48,851 nt of DNA, from assembly GCF_001592045.1 (NCBI RefSeq), contig NZ_BCWB01000006.1:1-48851 (forward strand), read 5' to 3'. A program made the translations under genes and the position numbers. The notes under the pieces are model-generated. The model did no database searches. It was given only the letters and a program-made list of their open reading frames with translations, and was not told the DNA's origin. Source of the stretch: Thermobifida fusca NBRC 14071 = JCM 3263. GTDB lineage: Bacteria; Actinomycetota; Actinomycetes; Streptosporangiales; Streptosporangiaceae. Numbering within the stretch: position 1 is the stretch's first letter; each line of letters starts with the position of its first letter. Shown here piece after piece: positions 8,502 to 16,152 of the stretch.

Positions 8502-8901
8502 TCGTGGCGGGTCTGCCTGGGGGTGGGGGCGGGCCCGGCACGGTGTGGCAGCGTCCGGTCTGTTGTTGGGTGCCGGTGTCGCGGTTGTGAGGCGCCGGCG
8601 GCTTGGGCTGCGTCATTTCCGCTGGGTTGGGGGCCGCGGCGGGCGTTGGTGGGTGTGACGGCCCGTTGTTCCGGGGTGTTCCGCGCGGGGTGCCGGCGCT
8701 TTGCTGACGGGTGGGCTGTACCGGCGGGGCAGCGGGGTGGTCGGAGGTGTTGCCGTGCTCCGTGGCGGGGCGTGGTCGTGTCCTGAGTGTGGGCGGTTCA
8801 GCGGGGCGGGGAGCGTGGAACGTAAGAAATCCCACAAACCGCGGCCGCCCGCTCTGCTGTCTGTTGTGGTGTTGGCGCAGGTCAACTATCCCCACCCGAA
8901 G

Positions 8902-8929
8902 TTGTGCCGTAACAGACATCACGTACTAT
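8902..8929 (+). promoter_or_regulatory. Possible sigma-70-like promoter
   Basis: TTGTGC (8902-8907) and TACTAT (8924-8929) are 16 nt apart, each matching 4 of 6 consensus positions. It would give a leader of roughly 140 nt before the start at 9078. This is a pattern match only. Confidence 0.3.
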
Positions 8930-9016
8930 TCGGGCAAAGCACCACATAGTGTGACATATCCCCCAAGACCCCCCAGGGACTCTCACACCCCATTGAGACC
9001 CCGGTGACATCTCCTC

Positions 9017-9034
9017 AAATCATGATAACAATAA
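9017..9034. promoter_or_regulatory. Candidate AT-rich operator, site 1
   Basis: AAATCAT-GATA-ACAATAA, 11 of 14 positions of the proposed TAAYYAT-N4-ATRRTTA palindrome, 43 nt before the ABC binding-protein start at 9078. On the other strand it shares TTATCATGATTTG with the site at 46420. A second palindrome, CCTCAT-A-ATGAGG, follows at 9039-9051. Confidence 0.45.
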
Positions 9035-9077
9035 TAAACCTCATAATGAGGCTGTTCATTGTGTTGTGGGAGGATCC

Positions 9078-10091
9078 ATGAGTACGTTCCGCTGGTCGGC
9101 AATCGGCTCGGCCGCACTTGCGCTCACCCTGTTCGCCACCGCCTGCGGCGGCGGCTCCTCCGCTGACAGCGAAGGCGGAGACCTCGTGGAAGCGGCCCAG
9201 AAGGAAGGCATCGTCACCTGGTACGTCTCCATCCCTGACGAGCCGGTGCAGGCCGTCGCCAACGCCTTCGAGCAGGAGTACGGCATCGCCGTCGAAGTCG
9301 TCCGGATGGGCTCCCCCGTCGTGGCGCAGCGCTACTCCACCGAGCGCGACGCCGGACAGGCCGTGGGCGACCTGGTCACCATCCCCGAAGCCCACGTGCT
9401 GGACGAGTACATCGAGAAGGGATGGCTCCGCACCCTCCCGGCCGACCAGCTGGAGAACCTGGACGAGTGGCCGGAAGAGGCCCTGCACAAGGACACCTAC
9501 TTCCTGGTCAACTCCCAGCCCATCGGCGTGGCCTACAACACCGACAAGCTGTCTGAGGCACCACAAGACTGGGAAGACCTCCTCGACCCCAAGCTGAAGG
9601 GCGAGATCGACATGGCCGACCCCATGTCGTTCCTCTCCTGGGCCGCCTTCCTGAGCATCCTCAAGGAGGAGTACGGCGAAGAGTTCCTGGAAGGCCTGGC
9701 CGACAACGACATCAAGAAGGTGGACAGCGCCATCCCCGGCACCCAGCAGGTGGCCGCGGGCGAGTCCATCGCCACCTTCCCCAGCCTCCCCTCGGTGGTG
9801 AACCCGCTGAAGGAATCCGGTGCCCCCGTGGAGCTGGTCTACCTCTCCCCCACCACGGGAGTCGAGCAGTACACCGCCGTGTCTGAAGGCTCCCCGCACC
9901 CGAATGCTGCGCTGCTGTTCGCTGACTTCCTGATGTCCGAGAAGGGCCAGATCGCCCTCAACGAAGGCTTCGGTATCTCCCCGCTGGGTGACCTGGCAGG
10001 CACCCTGCCCAAGCCTGAGGGCTACGTCGCTCCGGACCTTGCCACTGCCCGTGAGGAACAAGAACAGCTCAACGCGCTGCTCGGCTTCTGA
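9078..10091 (+). CDS. ABC transporter substrate-binding lipoprotein (family 1, Fbp/Afu-like)
   Basis: A 337-residue secreted lipoprotein: a short basic start, a hydrophobic stretch (residues about 7-22) and a lipobox ending in TAC, with the lipid-bearing cysteine at about residue 23, followed by a Gly/Ser linker. The rest is a periplasmic-binding-protein fold of the type usually annotated as ferric-iron binding. I do not see the adjacent C-terminal tyrosine pair of classical ferric binding proteins, so iron is doubtful. Binding proteins of this class also take organic anions and sugar phosphates. ATG 9078 is chosen for the GGGAGG at 9068-9073. First gene of a three-gene importer operon, with a candidate catabolic operator upstream. 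Confidence 0.85.
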   Translation: MSTFRWSAIGSAALALTLFATACGGGSSADSEGGDLVEAAQKEGIVTWYVSIPDEPVQAVANAFEQEYGIAVEVVRMGSPVVAQRYSTERDAGQAVGDLVTIPEAHVLDEYIEKGWLRTLPADQLENLDEWPEEALHKDTYFLVNSQPIGVAYNTDKLSEAPQDWEDLLDPKLKGEIDMADPMSFLSWAAFLSILKEEYGEEFLEGLADNDIKKVDSAIPGTQQVAAGESIATFPSLPSVVNPLKESGAPVELVYLSPTTGVEQYTAVSEGSPHPNAALLFADFLMSEKGQIALNEGFGISPLGDLAGTLPKPEGYVAPDLATAREEQEQLNALLGF

Positions 10092-10114
10092 CCTCGGCCT
10101 AGGAGAACGTTCCG

Positions 10115-11272
10115 ATGACCGTGACCACGCACGCCACCTCGGCGCAGAGCTCTGCTGAAGGGCAGCCGCGCACCGGCGTGGACATTGTCGGCCTCCGCAA
10201 GCGTTTCCGTGCCCCGGACGGAACGATCGTGGCGGCCGTGGACGATGTCACCCTGCACATGCCCAAGGGCGACTTCTGCGTCCTCCTCGGCCCCAGCGGC
10301 TGCGGGAAGACCACCCTGCTGCGCTGTCTGGCCGGGCTGGAGCACCCCGACGAGGGCAGCATCACCATCGACGGTCAGCCGGTCTTCGGTCCCGGTATCC
10401 GCACCGTCGAACCGCAGGACCGCCCGGTGGGCATGGTGTTCCAGAACTACGCGTTGTGGCCCAACATGACCGTGGCCGACAACGTGGCTTTCCCGCTCAC
10501 CACCGGTCCCCGCAAAAACCGGCTCCCCAAGGAGCAGATCCGTGCCCGGGTCGACGAGGTCCTCAAAATCATGGGCCTGTCCTCGCACGGGAGCCGGGCG
10601 ATCGGACAGTTGAGCGGTGGCCAGCAGCAGCGGGTCGCCCTGGCCCGCGCGATCGTCGCCGGCACCGACGTGGTGCTGTTCGACGAGCCGCTGTCCAACA
10701 TCGACGCCAAGGTCCGCGAGATCCTCCGCCGCGAACTGCGGGCCATGCAGCAGGACCTCGGGTTCACCGCGGTCTATGTCACCCACGACCAGGCCGAGGC
10801 GATGGAGCTGGCCGACCAGATCACGGTCATGCGTGCCGGGAAAGTCATGCAGACCGGGTCGGCCCGCGACATCTACGAGCGGCCCCGCAACCGCTATGTG
10901 GCCGAGTTCATCGGGACCGCCAACCTGATCCCGGTGACCTCGACCGGCAGCGAAGCCCACCAGGTGGGAACCCCGATCGGTCCGATACGGATCGCGGACC
11001 CCGGACCGGACGGCCCCGCCGACACTCCCCGGTTCGTGGCGAGCCGCGCCCACCGCTGGTGGATTGACACCGCGGAGCGGTCCGGGGAGAACGTCTGGTC
11101 GGGTGAGATCACCAACGCGGTTTTCGCGGGCTCCTACACCGAGTACGTGGTGCAGCTCGGCGAGACCAGTGTCCGGGTGTGGGCAGACGACAACCCGGAG
11201 CTCGCCCCAGGTCGGAAGGTGTGGGTCGGCGTCGACCCTGCCGCATGCGTTGTGGTGCTCGATCATGACTAG
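10115..11272 (+). CDS. ABC transporter ATP-binding protein (with TOBE domain)
   Basis: A 385-residue ATPase of the PotA/FbpC type. Walker A is GPSGCGKTT near residues 65-73, the Q-loop region is GMVFQNYALWP, the signature is LSGGQQQR, Walker B is VVLFDEPLSNID and the H-loop is THDQAEA. The C-terminal 110 residues or so form a TOBE-like regulatory domain. It powers uptake through the two-domain permease encoded next. It follows the binding-protein gene by 23 nt and overlaps the permease start by 8 nt. Confidence 0.92.
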   Translation: MTVTTHATSAQSSAEGQPRTGVDIVGLRKRFRAPDGTIVAAVDDVTLHMPKGDFCVLLGPSGCGKTTLLRCLAGLEHPDEGSITIDGQPVFGPGIRTVEPQDRPVGMVFQNYALWPNMTVADNVAFPLTTGPRKNRLPKEQIRARVDEVLKIMGLSSHGSRAIGQLSGGQQQRVALARAIVAGTDVVLFDEPLSNIDAKVREILRRELRAMQQDLGFTAVYVTHDQAEAMELADQITVMRAGKVMQTGSARDIYERPRNRYVAEFIGTANLIPVTSTGSEAHQVGTPIGPIRIADPGPDGPADTPRFVASRAHRWWIDTAERSGENVWSGEITNAVFAGSYTEYVVQLGETSVRVWADDNPELAPGRKVWVGVDPAACVVVLDHD

Positions 11273-13001
11273 TACGTTGCAACGGCCCGAAACCGTTCCC
11301 CTCGGTGCCGCGCGGCCGCAGCGGGCCACCCGCTTCTCCAGCTTCACCCTGGTGAGCTGGGTGGCCGCGGCGGTGGTGGTCGCCTTCATCGTCTACCCGG
11401 TGGGCCGCGCCTTCATCGGTGAGCTGGGCATGGAGCTGCCCGCCGTGGTCGAGGTGCTCACCAGCTCCCGCACCCTGGAGGTCTTGCGTAACGCGGTAGT
11501 GGCCGTGGCTGCGGGCGGCGCCCTGGCCTTCCTCATCGGCGCGGTGCTGGCGTGGATCAATGTCCGCACCGACGCCCGCATGGGGTGGGCTGCTGAGGCC
11601 CTGCCGCTGATGCCGCTGTTCGTGCCCGCCATCGCGGGGTCGATCGGCTGGGTTTTCCTGGCCACGCCCGAGGCTGGTTTCCTCAACTACTGGCTGCGGA
11701 AGCTGCTGGCGCTCGTCGGCGTCCACCTGCAGACCGGTCCGCTGGACATCTTCACCTGGCCCGGGCTGGTCTTCGTGTACGCGCTCTACCTGACCCCCTA
11801 CGCCTACCTGGCGATCTCCAGCGGGCTGCAGTCCTTGGACCCGGCTTTGGAGGAGGCGGCCCAGGTCTCCGGGTGCGGGCCGGTGCAGACCCTCTTCCGG
11901 GTGACCCTCCCTAACCTCAAGCCCGCGCTGGGCGCAGCGGTGCTGCAGCTCATCACCATCGGTTTCGCGCTGTTCTCCGTGCCCGTGGTGATCGGTACCT
12001 CCGCGCAGATCGAGGTGCTGCCGGTGTCCATCGTGCACGCGGTGACCCGGAAGTACCCGCCGGACCTCATCACGGCGCTGAGCATGAGCCTGGTGCTCAT
12101 CACCATCGTGGTTGTCGCCTGGCTCGTGGAGCGCCGGATCGTGGCCAAGGGGCGGTTCGCCCGGATCGGGGGGCGTGGAGCGCGCGCAGCCCTGGTCACC
12201 ATGGGCCGGTGGAAGCTTCCGGCGCGGCTGTTCGTGCTCGGCTACCTGGGCGCCACCTCAGTGTTGCCGTTCCTGGCGCTGCTGCTCGTGTCCTTCCAGG
12301 GCTTTTGGACCCCGCAGGTCGACTTCGGCGCGTTGACCGGGGACAACTACGTCGACTTGTGGAACCGCCTGTCGGTGCGCCGGGGAATCACCAACAGCCT
12401 GCTGTTGGCGTTGATGACCGCGACCATCACCACGCTGCTGTCGGCGCTGCTGGCGTACCTGTCCTACCGGCGCCGCTCCTTCCTGGGGCGTGTCGTCGAC
12501 GGCGTGATCAAGGTTCCGGCGGCGATCTCGCACATCGTGGTGGGTATCGCCTTCCTGGTGGCCTTCGCTGGTCCCCCCTTCCGTTGGAACGGCACTCTGC
12601 TGCTCCTGGTCACCACCTATGTGGTGATCTTCCTGCCGCAGGCGTCGTTCTACGCCAACTCCGCGATCCAGCAGATCGGTCCGGAGATGCGCGAGGCCGC
12701 GGAAGTGTCCGGTGCCCGCGACTGGCGGGTTTTCCTCCGGGTGATCCTGCCGCTGATGGCGCCCAGCCTGGTGGCGGGGTGGTCGCTGCTGTTCATCCTG
12801 TCGGCGGGTGAGATCAACGCCTCGGCGATGCTGGCCGGTCCGGGGTCTCCGGTGGTGGGCCAGGCCATTTTGGACCTGTGGACCTCCGGAACGTTCCCGC
12901 TGCTGGCAGCGCTGTCGGTGGTGATCACCGCGGTGTCCACGACCGTGGTGCTGACGGTGCTGGCCCTGGGCGGCCGCCCCAACAGCGGCAACGCGCCCTA
13001 G
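11265..13001 (+). CDS. ABC transporter permease, two fused membrane domains (FbpB/AfuB-like)
   Basis: A 578-residue integral membrane protein with two binding-protein-dependent permease domains in one chain, about 12 transmembrane segments. Each half has an EAA loop that contacts the ATPase: EEAAQVSGCGPVQTLFRVTL near residue 197 and REAAEVSGARDWRVFLRVIL near residue 480. The fused arrangement matches the ferric/organophosphonate-type importers and fits the single binding protein and single ATPase upstream. ATG 11265 overlaps the ATPase stop by 8 nt, and the upstream in-frame extension lies entirely within the ATPase gene, so it is rejected. A strong terminator follows at 13022-13055. Confidence 0.92.
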   Translation: MTSTLQRPETVPLGAARPQRATRFSSFTLVSWVAAAVVVAFIVYPVGRAFIGELGMELPAVVEVLTSSRTLEVLRNAVVAVAAGGALAFLIGAVLAWINVRTDARMGWAAEALPLMPLFVPAIAGSIGWVFLATPEAGFLNYWLRKLLALVGVHLQTGPLDIFTWPGLVFVYALYLTPYAYLAISSGLQSLDPALEEAAQVSGCGPVQTLFRVTLPNLKPALGAAVLQLITIGFALFSVPVVIGTSAQIEVLPVSIVHAVTRKYPPDLITALSMSLVLITIVVVAWLVERRIVAKGRFARIGGRGARAALVTMGRWKLPARLFVLGYLGATSVLPFLALLLVSFQGFWTPQVDFGALTGDNYVDLWNRLSVRRGITNSLLLALMTATITTLLSALLAYLSYRRRSFLGRVVDGVIKVPAAISHIVVGIAFLVAFAGPPFRWNGTLLLLVTTYVVIFLPQASFYANSAIQQIGPEMREAAEVSGARDWRVFLRVILPLMAPSLVAGWSLLFILSAGEINASAMLAGPGSPVVGQAILDLWTSGTFPLLAALSVVITAVSTTVVLTVLALGGRPNSGNAP

Positions 13002-13021
13002 CCGGGTGCCGGTCGGTGTGG

Positions 13022-13055
13022 CGGCCCTCCCGTGACGCTGCGGGAGGGCCGTTTT
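13022..13055 (+). terminator. Rho-independent terminator after the first ABC importer
   Basis: Perfect 11-bp stem CGGCCCTCCCG (13022-13032) with CGGGAGGGCCG (13041-13051), 8-nt loop, then TTTT. It ends the rightward operon that begins at 9078. Confidence 0.92.
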
Positions 13056-13129
13056 CGTGTCCCCCGGGCCGGGGCGTGCCCCGGCCGCGGAGCTGCGGGC
13101 GGGGACGCTGCGGTCCCTGCCCGCGGCGC

Positions 13130-13990
13130 TTAGGCCGTGGTGTCGTTGTTCTTCCACAGCAGGGCCCGGCGCGTCACGAGGTTCATCAGCCGGTCGACGA
13201 GGAAGCCGACGATGAGCAGCGCGAAGATCGCGGCGAAGGTGCCGTCGCTGTTGAACGTGCCCGCGTGCATCGCCACCAGGAAGCCGAGGCCGCGGTCGCC
13301 CGCCAGCATCTCGGCGACCACGACGCCGACGATCGCCTGGGGGACCGCGAGTTTCAGTGCGGCAAACACCCAGATCAGTGCGGACGGCAGCATGACCCGG
13401 AAGAGGACGTCGAACGCGGTTCCTCCCATCACCCGCACTGAGTCCACCAGATTCTTGCTGACGTCACGGATACCGAAGAAGGTGTTGTAGAAGACCAGGA
13501 AGAACACGATGGCCGCGGCGGTGAGCACACGCAGCTCCGAGCCGATTCCCACCCACATGATGAACAGGGGGATCAGCGCGTGCTTGGGCATGGTGTAGAA
13601 CGCGGTGATGAACGGTTCGCACACCCGGGCCAGCCACTGCGACTGGCCGAGTACGCACCCCACGACCAGCCCTAGTCCCCCGCCGGCCAGCAGGCCGAGG
13701 AACGCGTCCTTGAAAGTGCTGGAGGCGTGGTAGAGGAGCTCGCCGGAGACCACCCACGACCAGAAGGTCGGGAAGACCTCGGAGGGGCGGCTGGTGAGCA
13801 GGTCGTCGATCAGCCGTCCAGCGCTGAGCTCCCAGGACGCCAGCAGCACGACGATCACGCAGAGCTGCACGAAGTGGTGGAGCCGGGGCCGCCACCGCGC
13901 CCGGCTGCGGCGCGGCTGCGGCGCGGTCGCGGGTGCGGCCGAGTCGGTGGTGGTCTTGTCCGGCTCGGTGACCGTGGTGCTCACCGACAT
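13130..13990 (-). CDS. ABC transporter permease (SsuC/TauC/ThiX type)
   Basis: A 286-residue inner-membrane protein with about six transmembrane helices after a basic, proline-rich N-terminal tail of roughly 35 residues. The permease signature appears in RDVSKNLVDSVRVMGGTAFDVLFRVMLPSALIWV (residues about 175-208) together with PQAIVGVVVAEMLAGDRGLGF. This class works with NMT1/TauA-like binding proteins to import sulfonates, nitrate, thiamine precursors or aromatic acids. Its ATG overlaps the preceding ATPase stop in a TGATG arrangement, so translation is coupled; GTG 13993 is an alternative start. Last gene of the operon ATPase-permease reading leftward from 15893. Confidence 0.9.
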   Translation of the reverse strand: MSVSTTVTEPDKTTTDSAAPATAPQPRRSRARWRPRLHHFVQLCVIVVLLASWELSAGRLIDDLLTSRPSEVFPTFWSWVVSGELLYHASSTFKDAFLGLLAGGGLGLVVGCVLGQSQWLARVCEPFITAFYTMPKHALIPLFIMWVGIGSELRVLTAAAIVFFLVFYNTFFGIRDVSKNLVDSVRVMGGTAFDVLFRVMLPSALIWVFAALKLAVPQAIVGVVVAEMLAGDRGLGFLVAMHAGTFNSDGTFAAIFALLIVGFLVDRLMNLVTRRALLWKNNDTTA

Positions 13991-14823
13991 CACTCCTCTT
14001 CCTTCTGTTTCGGCACCCGCGCCCGGGTCAGCGCCTCTTGGAGTTCCTGCTGGATGCGGGCGAACCCGTCTTCGTAGGGCAGCGTCGCGGGGTCGCGTTC
14101 CGCTCCGAAGGGGATGGTGAATTCCGCGACCACTCCCCCGGGCGGCCCGCCGCCGATGACGAGGACCCGGTCAGCGAGGACGGCGGCCTCGGTCAGGTCG
14201 TGGGTGACGAAGAGGACCGTCTGCTGGGTGCTGTGGACTGCGCGCCGCAGGTCGGCGTGGAGCTGCTGGCGCATCTGCGCGTCCAGTGCGGCGAACGGCT
14301 CGTCCATGAGCAGCAGCTCCGGGGCGTAGATCATGCTGCGGGCGAGTAGGGCCCTGCGCCGCATCCCGCCGCTGAGCTGGGCCGGGTACAGTCCGGCCGC
14401 GTGCTGCAAGTCCAGGAAGGCGAGGTAGCGGGAGACTTCCTGCTGGATGCGCTGCTTGGGGACTTTGCGCATGCGCAGCGGGAGGGCGACGTTGGCGGCC
14501 ACGGTGCGCCACGGCAGCAGGGTGTCGTCCTGCGTCATGTAGCCGACGGAGGTGTTCACCCCGGTGATGGGGCGGCCGTCGAAGAGCACCTCGCCCCGGC
14601 GGGGGCGCAGGAGGCCCGCCGCCAGGTTGAGGATGGTGGACTTGCCGCAGCCGCTGGGTCCGAGCAGGGCCACGAACTCCCCCGCGTGGACTTTTAGGTC
14701 CACGTCGGCGAGGACGTCGGGGCGGTCTCCGAATCCGACGGCCATGCCTCGGGTTTCGAAGACGACCCGGCGGGGTTCGGTGGCCTGGGGGGAGGTGGCG
14801 GTTTCCTTAGTGGAGATGGTCAT
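13990..14823 (-). CDS. ABC transporter ATP-binding protein (SsuB/TauB type)
   Basis: A 277-residue ATPase with Walker A GPSGCGKST near residues 55-63, Q-loop YMTQDDTLLPWRT, signature LSGGMRRR, Walker B LLLMDEPFAALD and H-loop VTHDLTEA. The TQDDTLLPW sequence and short C terminus (no TOBE domain) match the nitrate/sulfonate/taurine group. It lies 8 nt after the binding-protein gene and overlaps the permease by one base, giving a standard binding protein-ATPase-permease operon. Confidence 0.92.
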   Translation of the reverse strand: MTISTKETATSPQATEPRRVVFETRGMAVGFGDRPDVLADVDLKVHAGEFVALLGPSGCGKSTILNLAAGLLRPRRGEVLFDGRPITGVNTSVGYMTQDDTLLPWRTVAANVALPLRMRKVPKQRIQQEVSRYLAFLDLQHAAGLYPAQLSGGMRRRALLARSMIYAPELLLMDEPFAALDAQMRQQLHADLRRAVHSTQQTVLFVTHDLTEAAVLADRVLVIGGGPPGGVVAEFTIPFGAERDPATLPYEDGFARIQQELQEALTRARVPKQKEEE

Positions 14824-14831
14824 GGCCTGCC

Positions 14832-15893
14832 TTAGGACTCACCACGGGCGGGTTCGGCGACGAAGTCCTCGTACACGATGCTCTCCAGGTCCTTGTCGGA
14901 GGCGTCCCCGAAGAGTTCGAGGTAGGTCTCCCAGTTCTCGCGGGTGAACAGCACGCCTTCGGGGTAGCCGGTCTGCGCCTGCTCCCAGGCGGTGGCGAAG
15001 ACGTCGGCGTCGAGGTTCGCAAAAGAGTTCTCGTGGAGCGCCTTTCCGGCCGCTTCCGGGTCGGAGGCGACGAACTCTTGGGCTTCGGCGAGGGCAGCGT
15101 GGAAAGCTTCGACGATTTCGGGGTTGTTGTCCACGAACTCTCTCGTGCTGACGATGCAGACGCCGATCAGCTCGTTGAACTCTTCGATGTCGCCGCGCGG
15201 CAGGGAGATCCACAGGGTTCCGGAGCCGTCGGCGATGTTGGCGTCGGCGACACCGACACCGAAGAAGCTGCCGTCGAACTTGCCTTGGCGGATGCCAGCG
15301 ACGATGGAAGAGGTGTCGGTGACCGGGACGATGTTGAGGTCCTTGTCCGGGTCGAGGCCGTGCTGCTGCACCAGGTGGCGCAGGGTGAGGTTGCTGGAGG
15401 ACCCTGGTGGGCTGGTGGCGATCGTCAGGCCGCGCAAGGCCTTGATCCGCTCCTCTACCGGGTCGTCGGGGGCGACGTCGAGTCCTTTGGCGACGTCGGC
15501 GTTGAGGACGATGTTGTTGATGAGTCCGCCGGTTCCGGCGACGATGACCAGTCCGGCGCCTTCGGCGACGGCGTCCGCGGCGGTGGCGGTGCCCACTCCG
15601 GCGAAGTCGTATTCCCCGGCGCGCAGGGCCGCGATCTGGTTGGTGCTTCCTGCGCCGCTTCTCGTGGGCTGCATGTCAAGGCCGTGGTTGGCGTCGATGT
15701 CCTCGTCGATCACGAGGTTGATGAGGGCGGTGTTGAACGTGGGCTCGGCCAGGCCCACCCGCACCGTGGTGAGTCCGTCCTCGTTCTGTGCGGGGCCGTC
15801 TGACTCCGACGGGCCGCACGCGCTGAGAGTGAACGTCAGGGCTGCAGCGAGAGCCAAAGCGCGGAACGCTCCACTCCTGCGGGCACTACCCAT
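14832..15893 (-). CDS. ABC transporter substrate-binding lipoprotein (NMT1/TauA-like)
   Basis: A 353-residue lipoprotein with signal peptide and lipobox LSAC at about residues 22-25. The mature part begins with TVRVGLAEPTFNTALINLVIDEDI, the usual opening of NMT1/SsuA-like binding proteins, followed by a glycine-rich ligand-contact segment and GLTIATSPPGSSSNLTLRHLV. The ligand cannot be read from sequence; carboxylates, sulfonates, aromatic acids and pyrimidines occur in this fold. ATG 15893 is selected over the 71-residue upstream extension, which has no secretion features; GAGGAC lies upstream. Two candidate regulatory palindromes lie 86 and 131 nt upstream. Confidence 0.88.
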   Translation of the reverse strand: MGSARRSGAFRALALAAALTFTLSACGPSESDGPAQNEDGLTTVRVGLAEPTFNTALINLVIDEDIDANHGLDMQPTRSGAGSTNQIAALRAGEYDFAGVGTATAADAVAEGAGLVIVAGTGGLINNIVLNADVAKGLDVAPDDPVEERIKALRGLTIATSPPGSSSNLTLRHLVQQHGLDPDKDLNIVPVTDTSSIVAGIRQGKFDGSFFGVGVADANIADGSGTLWISLPRGDIEEFNELIGVCIVSTREFVDNNPEIVEAFHAALAEAQEFVASDPEAAGKALHENSFANLDADVFATAWEQAQTGYPEGVLFTRENWETYLELFGDASDKDLESIVYEDFVAEPARGES

Positions 15894-15978
15894 GATTGCT
15901 GTCCTCACTAGTTGGGGGATTCTGTCCTGTCGGTGCGGTGCCGGCAGGACAGGTTCTCGGGGGTACGGCACACCCTTC

Positions 15979-15998
15979 CTTACTGATCCATCAGTAAG
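15979..15998. promoter_or_regulatory. Perfect 20-bp palindrome, probable operator
   Basis: CTTACTGAT-CC-ATCAGTAAG: two 9-nt perfect inverted arms around CC, 86 nt upstream of the NMT1-type binding-protein start at 15893. Size and symmetry fit a dimeric repressor, for example a TetR-type protein. It is unlike the AT-rich motif found elsewhere in this window and occurs only once here. Confidence 0.65.
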
Positions 15999-16023
15999 TG
16001 AAATACGCCACACGAGTACAAGA

Positions 16024-16041
16024 TCATGATTCAGATAGTTA
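16024..16041. promoter_or_regulatory. Candidate AT-rich operator, site 2
   Basis: TCATGAT-TCAG-ATAGTTA, 12 of 14 positions of the proposed palindrome, 131 nt upstream of the binding-protein start at 15893. The right arm ATAGTTA is identical to those at 20427 and 47385. Confidence 0.55.
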
Positions 16042-16091
16042 TAACCAATGTCAAGAGATGGGATCTTTGTGGGACGCCCGCACATACGACA

Positions 16092-16133
16092 GCGGGCCTC
16101 CCACACCGGAGCGCCACGGTGCGGGAAGCCCGC
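16092..16133 (-). terminator. Hairpin terminator downstream of the enoate reductase-like gene
   Basis: Arms 16092-16108 and 16117-16133 pair at 15 of 17 positions (the remainder can form G-U or mismatch) around an 8-nt loop, 20 nt beyond the stop of the leftward gene at 16153. There is no U-tract, as is common in high-GC actinobacteria. Confidence 0.55.
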
Positions 16134-16152
16134 CGGAACCAGTCCGCCAGGA

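Larger units (their letters stand above)
8502..9077. other. Intergenic stretch upstream of the first ABC importer
   Basis: 576 nt without a gene I can support. From 8502 to about 8820 the top strand is strikingly rich in G and T and poor in A; frames stay open by composition only and no translated product resembles a known family. From about 8880 the base composition becomes AT-richer. There I see a possible promoter (8902-8929), a candidate AT-rich operator (9017-9034) and a short perfect palindrome CCTCAT-A-ATGAGG (9039-9051) just before the ribosome binding site of the gene at 9078. Confidence 0.5.

Noticed and set aside
8613-8885. Possible small minus-strand gene (90 residues) beginning MTCANTTTD
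   Set aside because: Pro/Arg/Thr-rich, no known family, no convincing ribosome binding site; most likely compositional.
9039-9051. CCTCAT-A-ATGAGG as another copy of the AT-rich operator
   Set aside because: Different arm sequence and spacing; it may be a separate site, so it is only mentioned with site 1.
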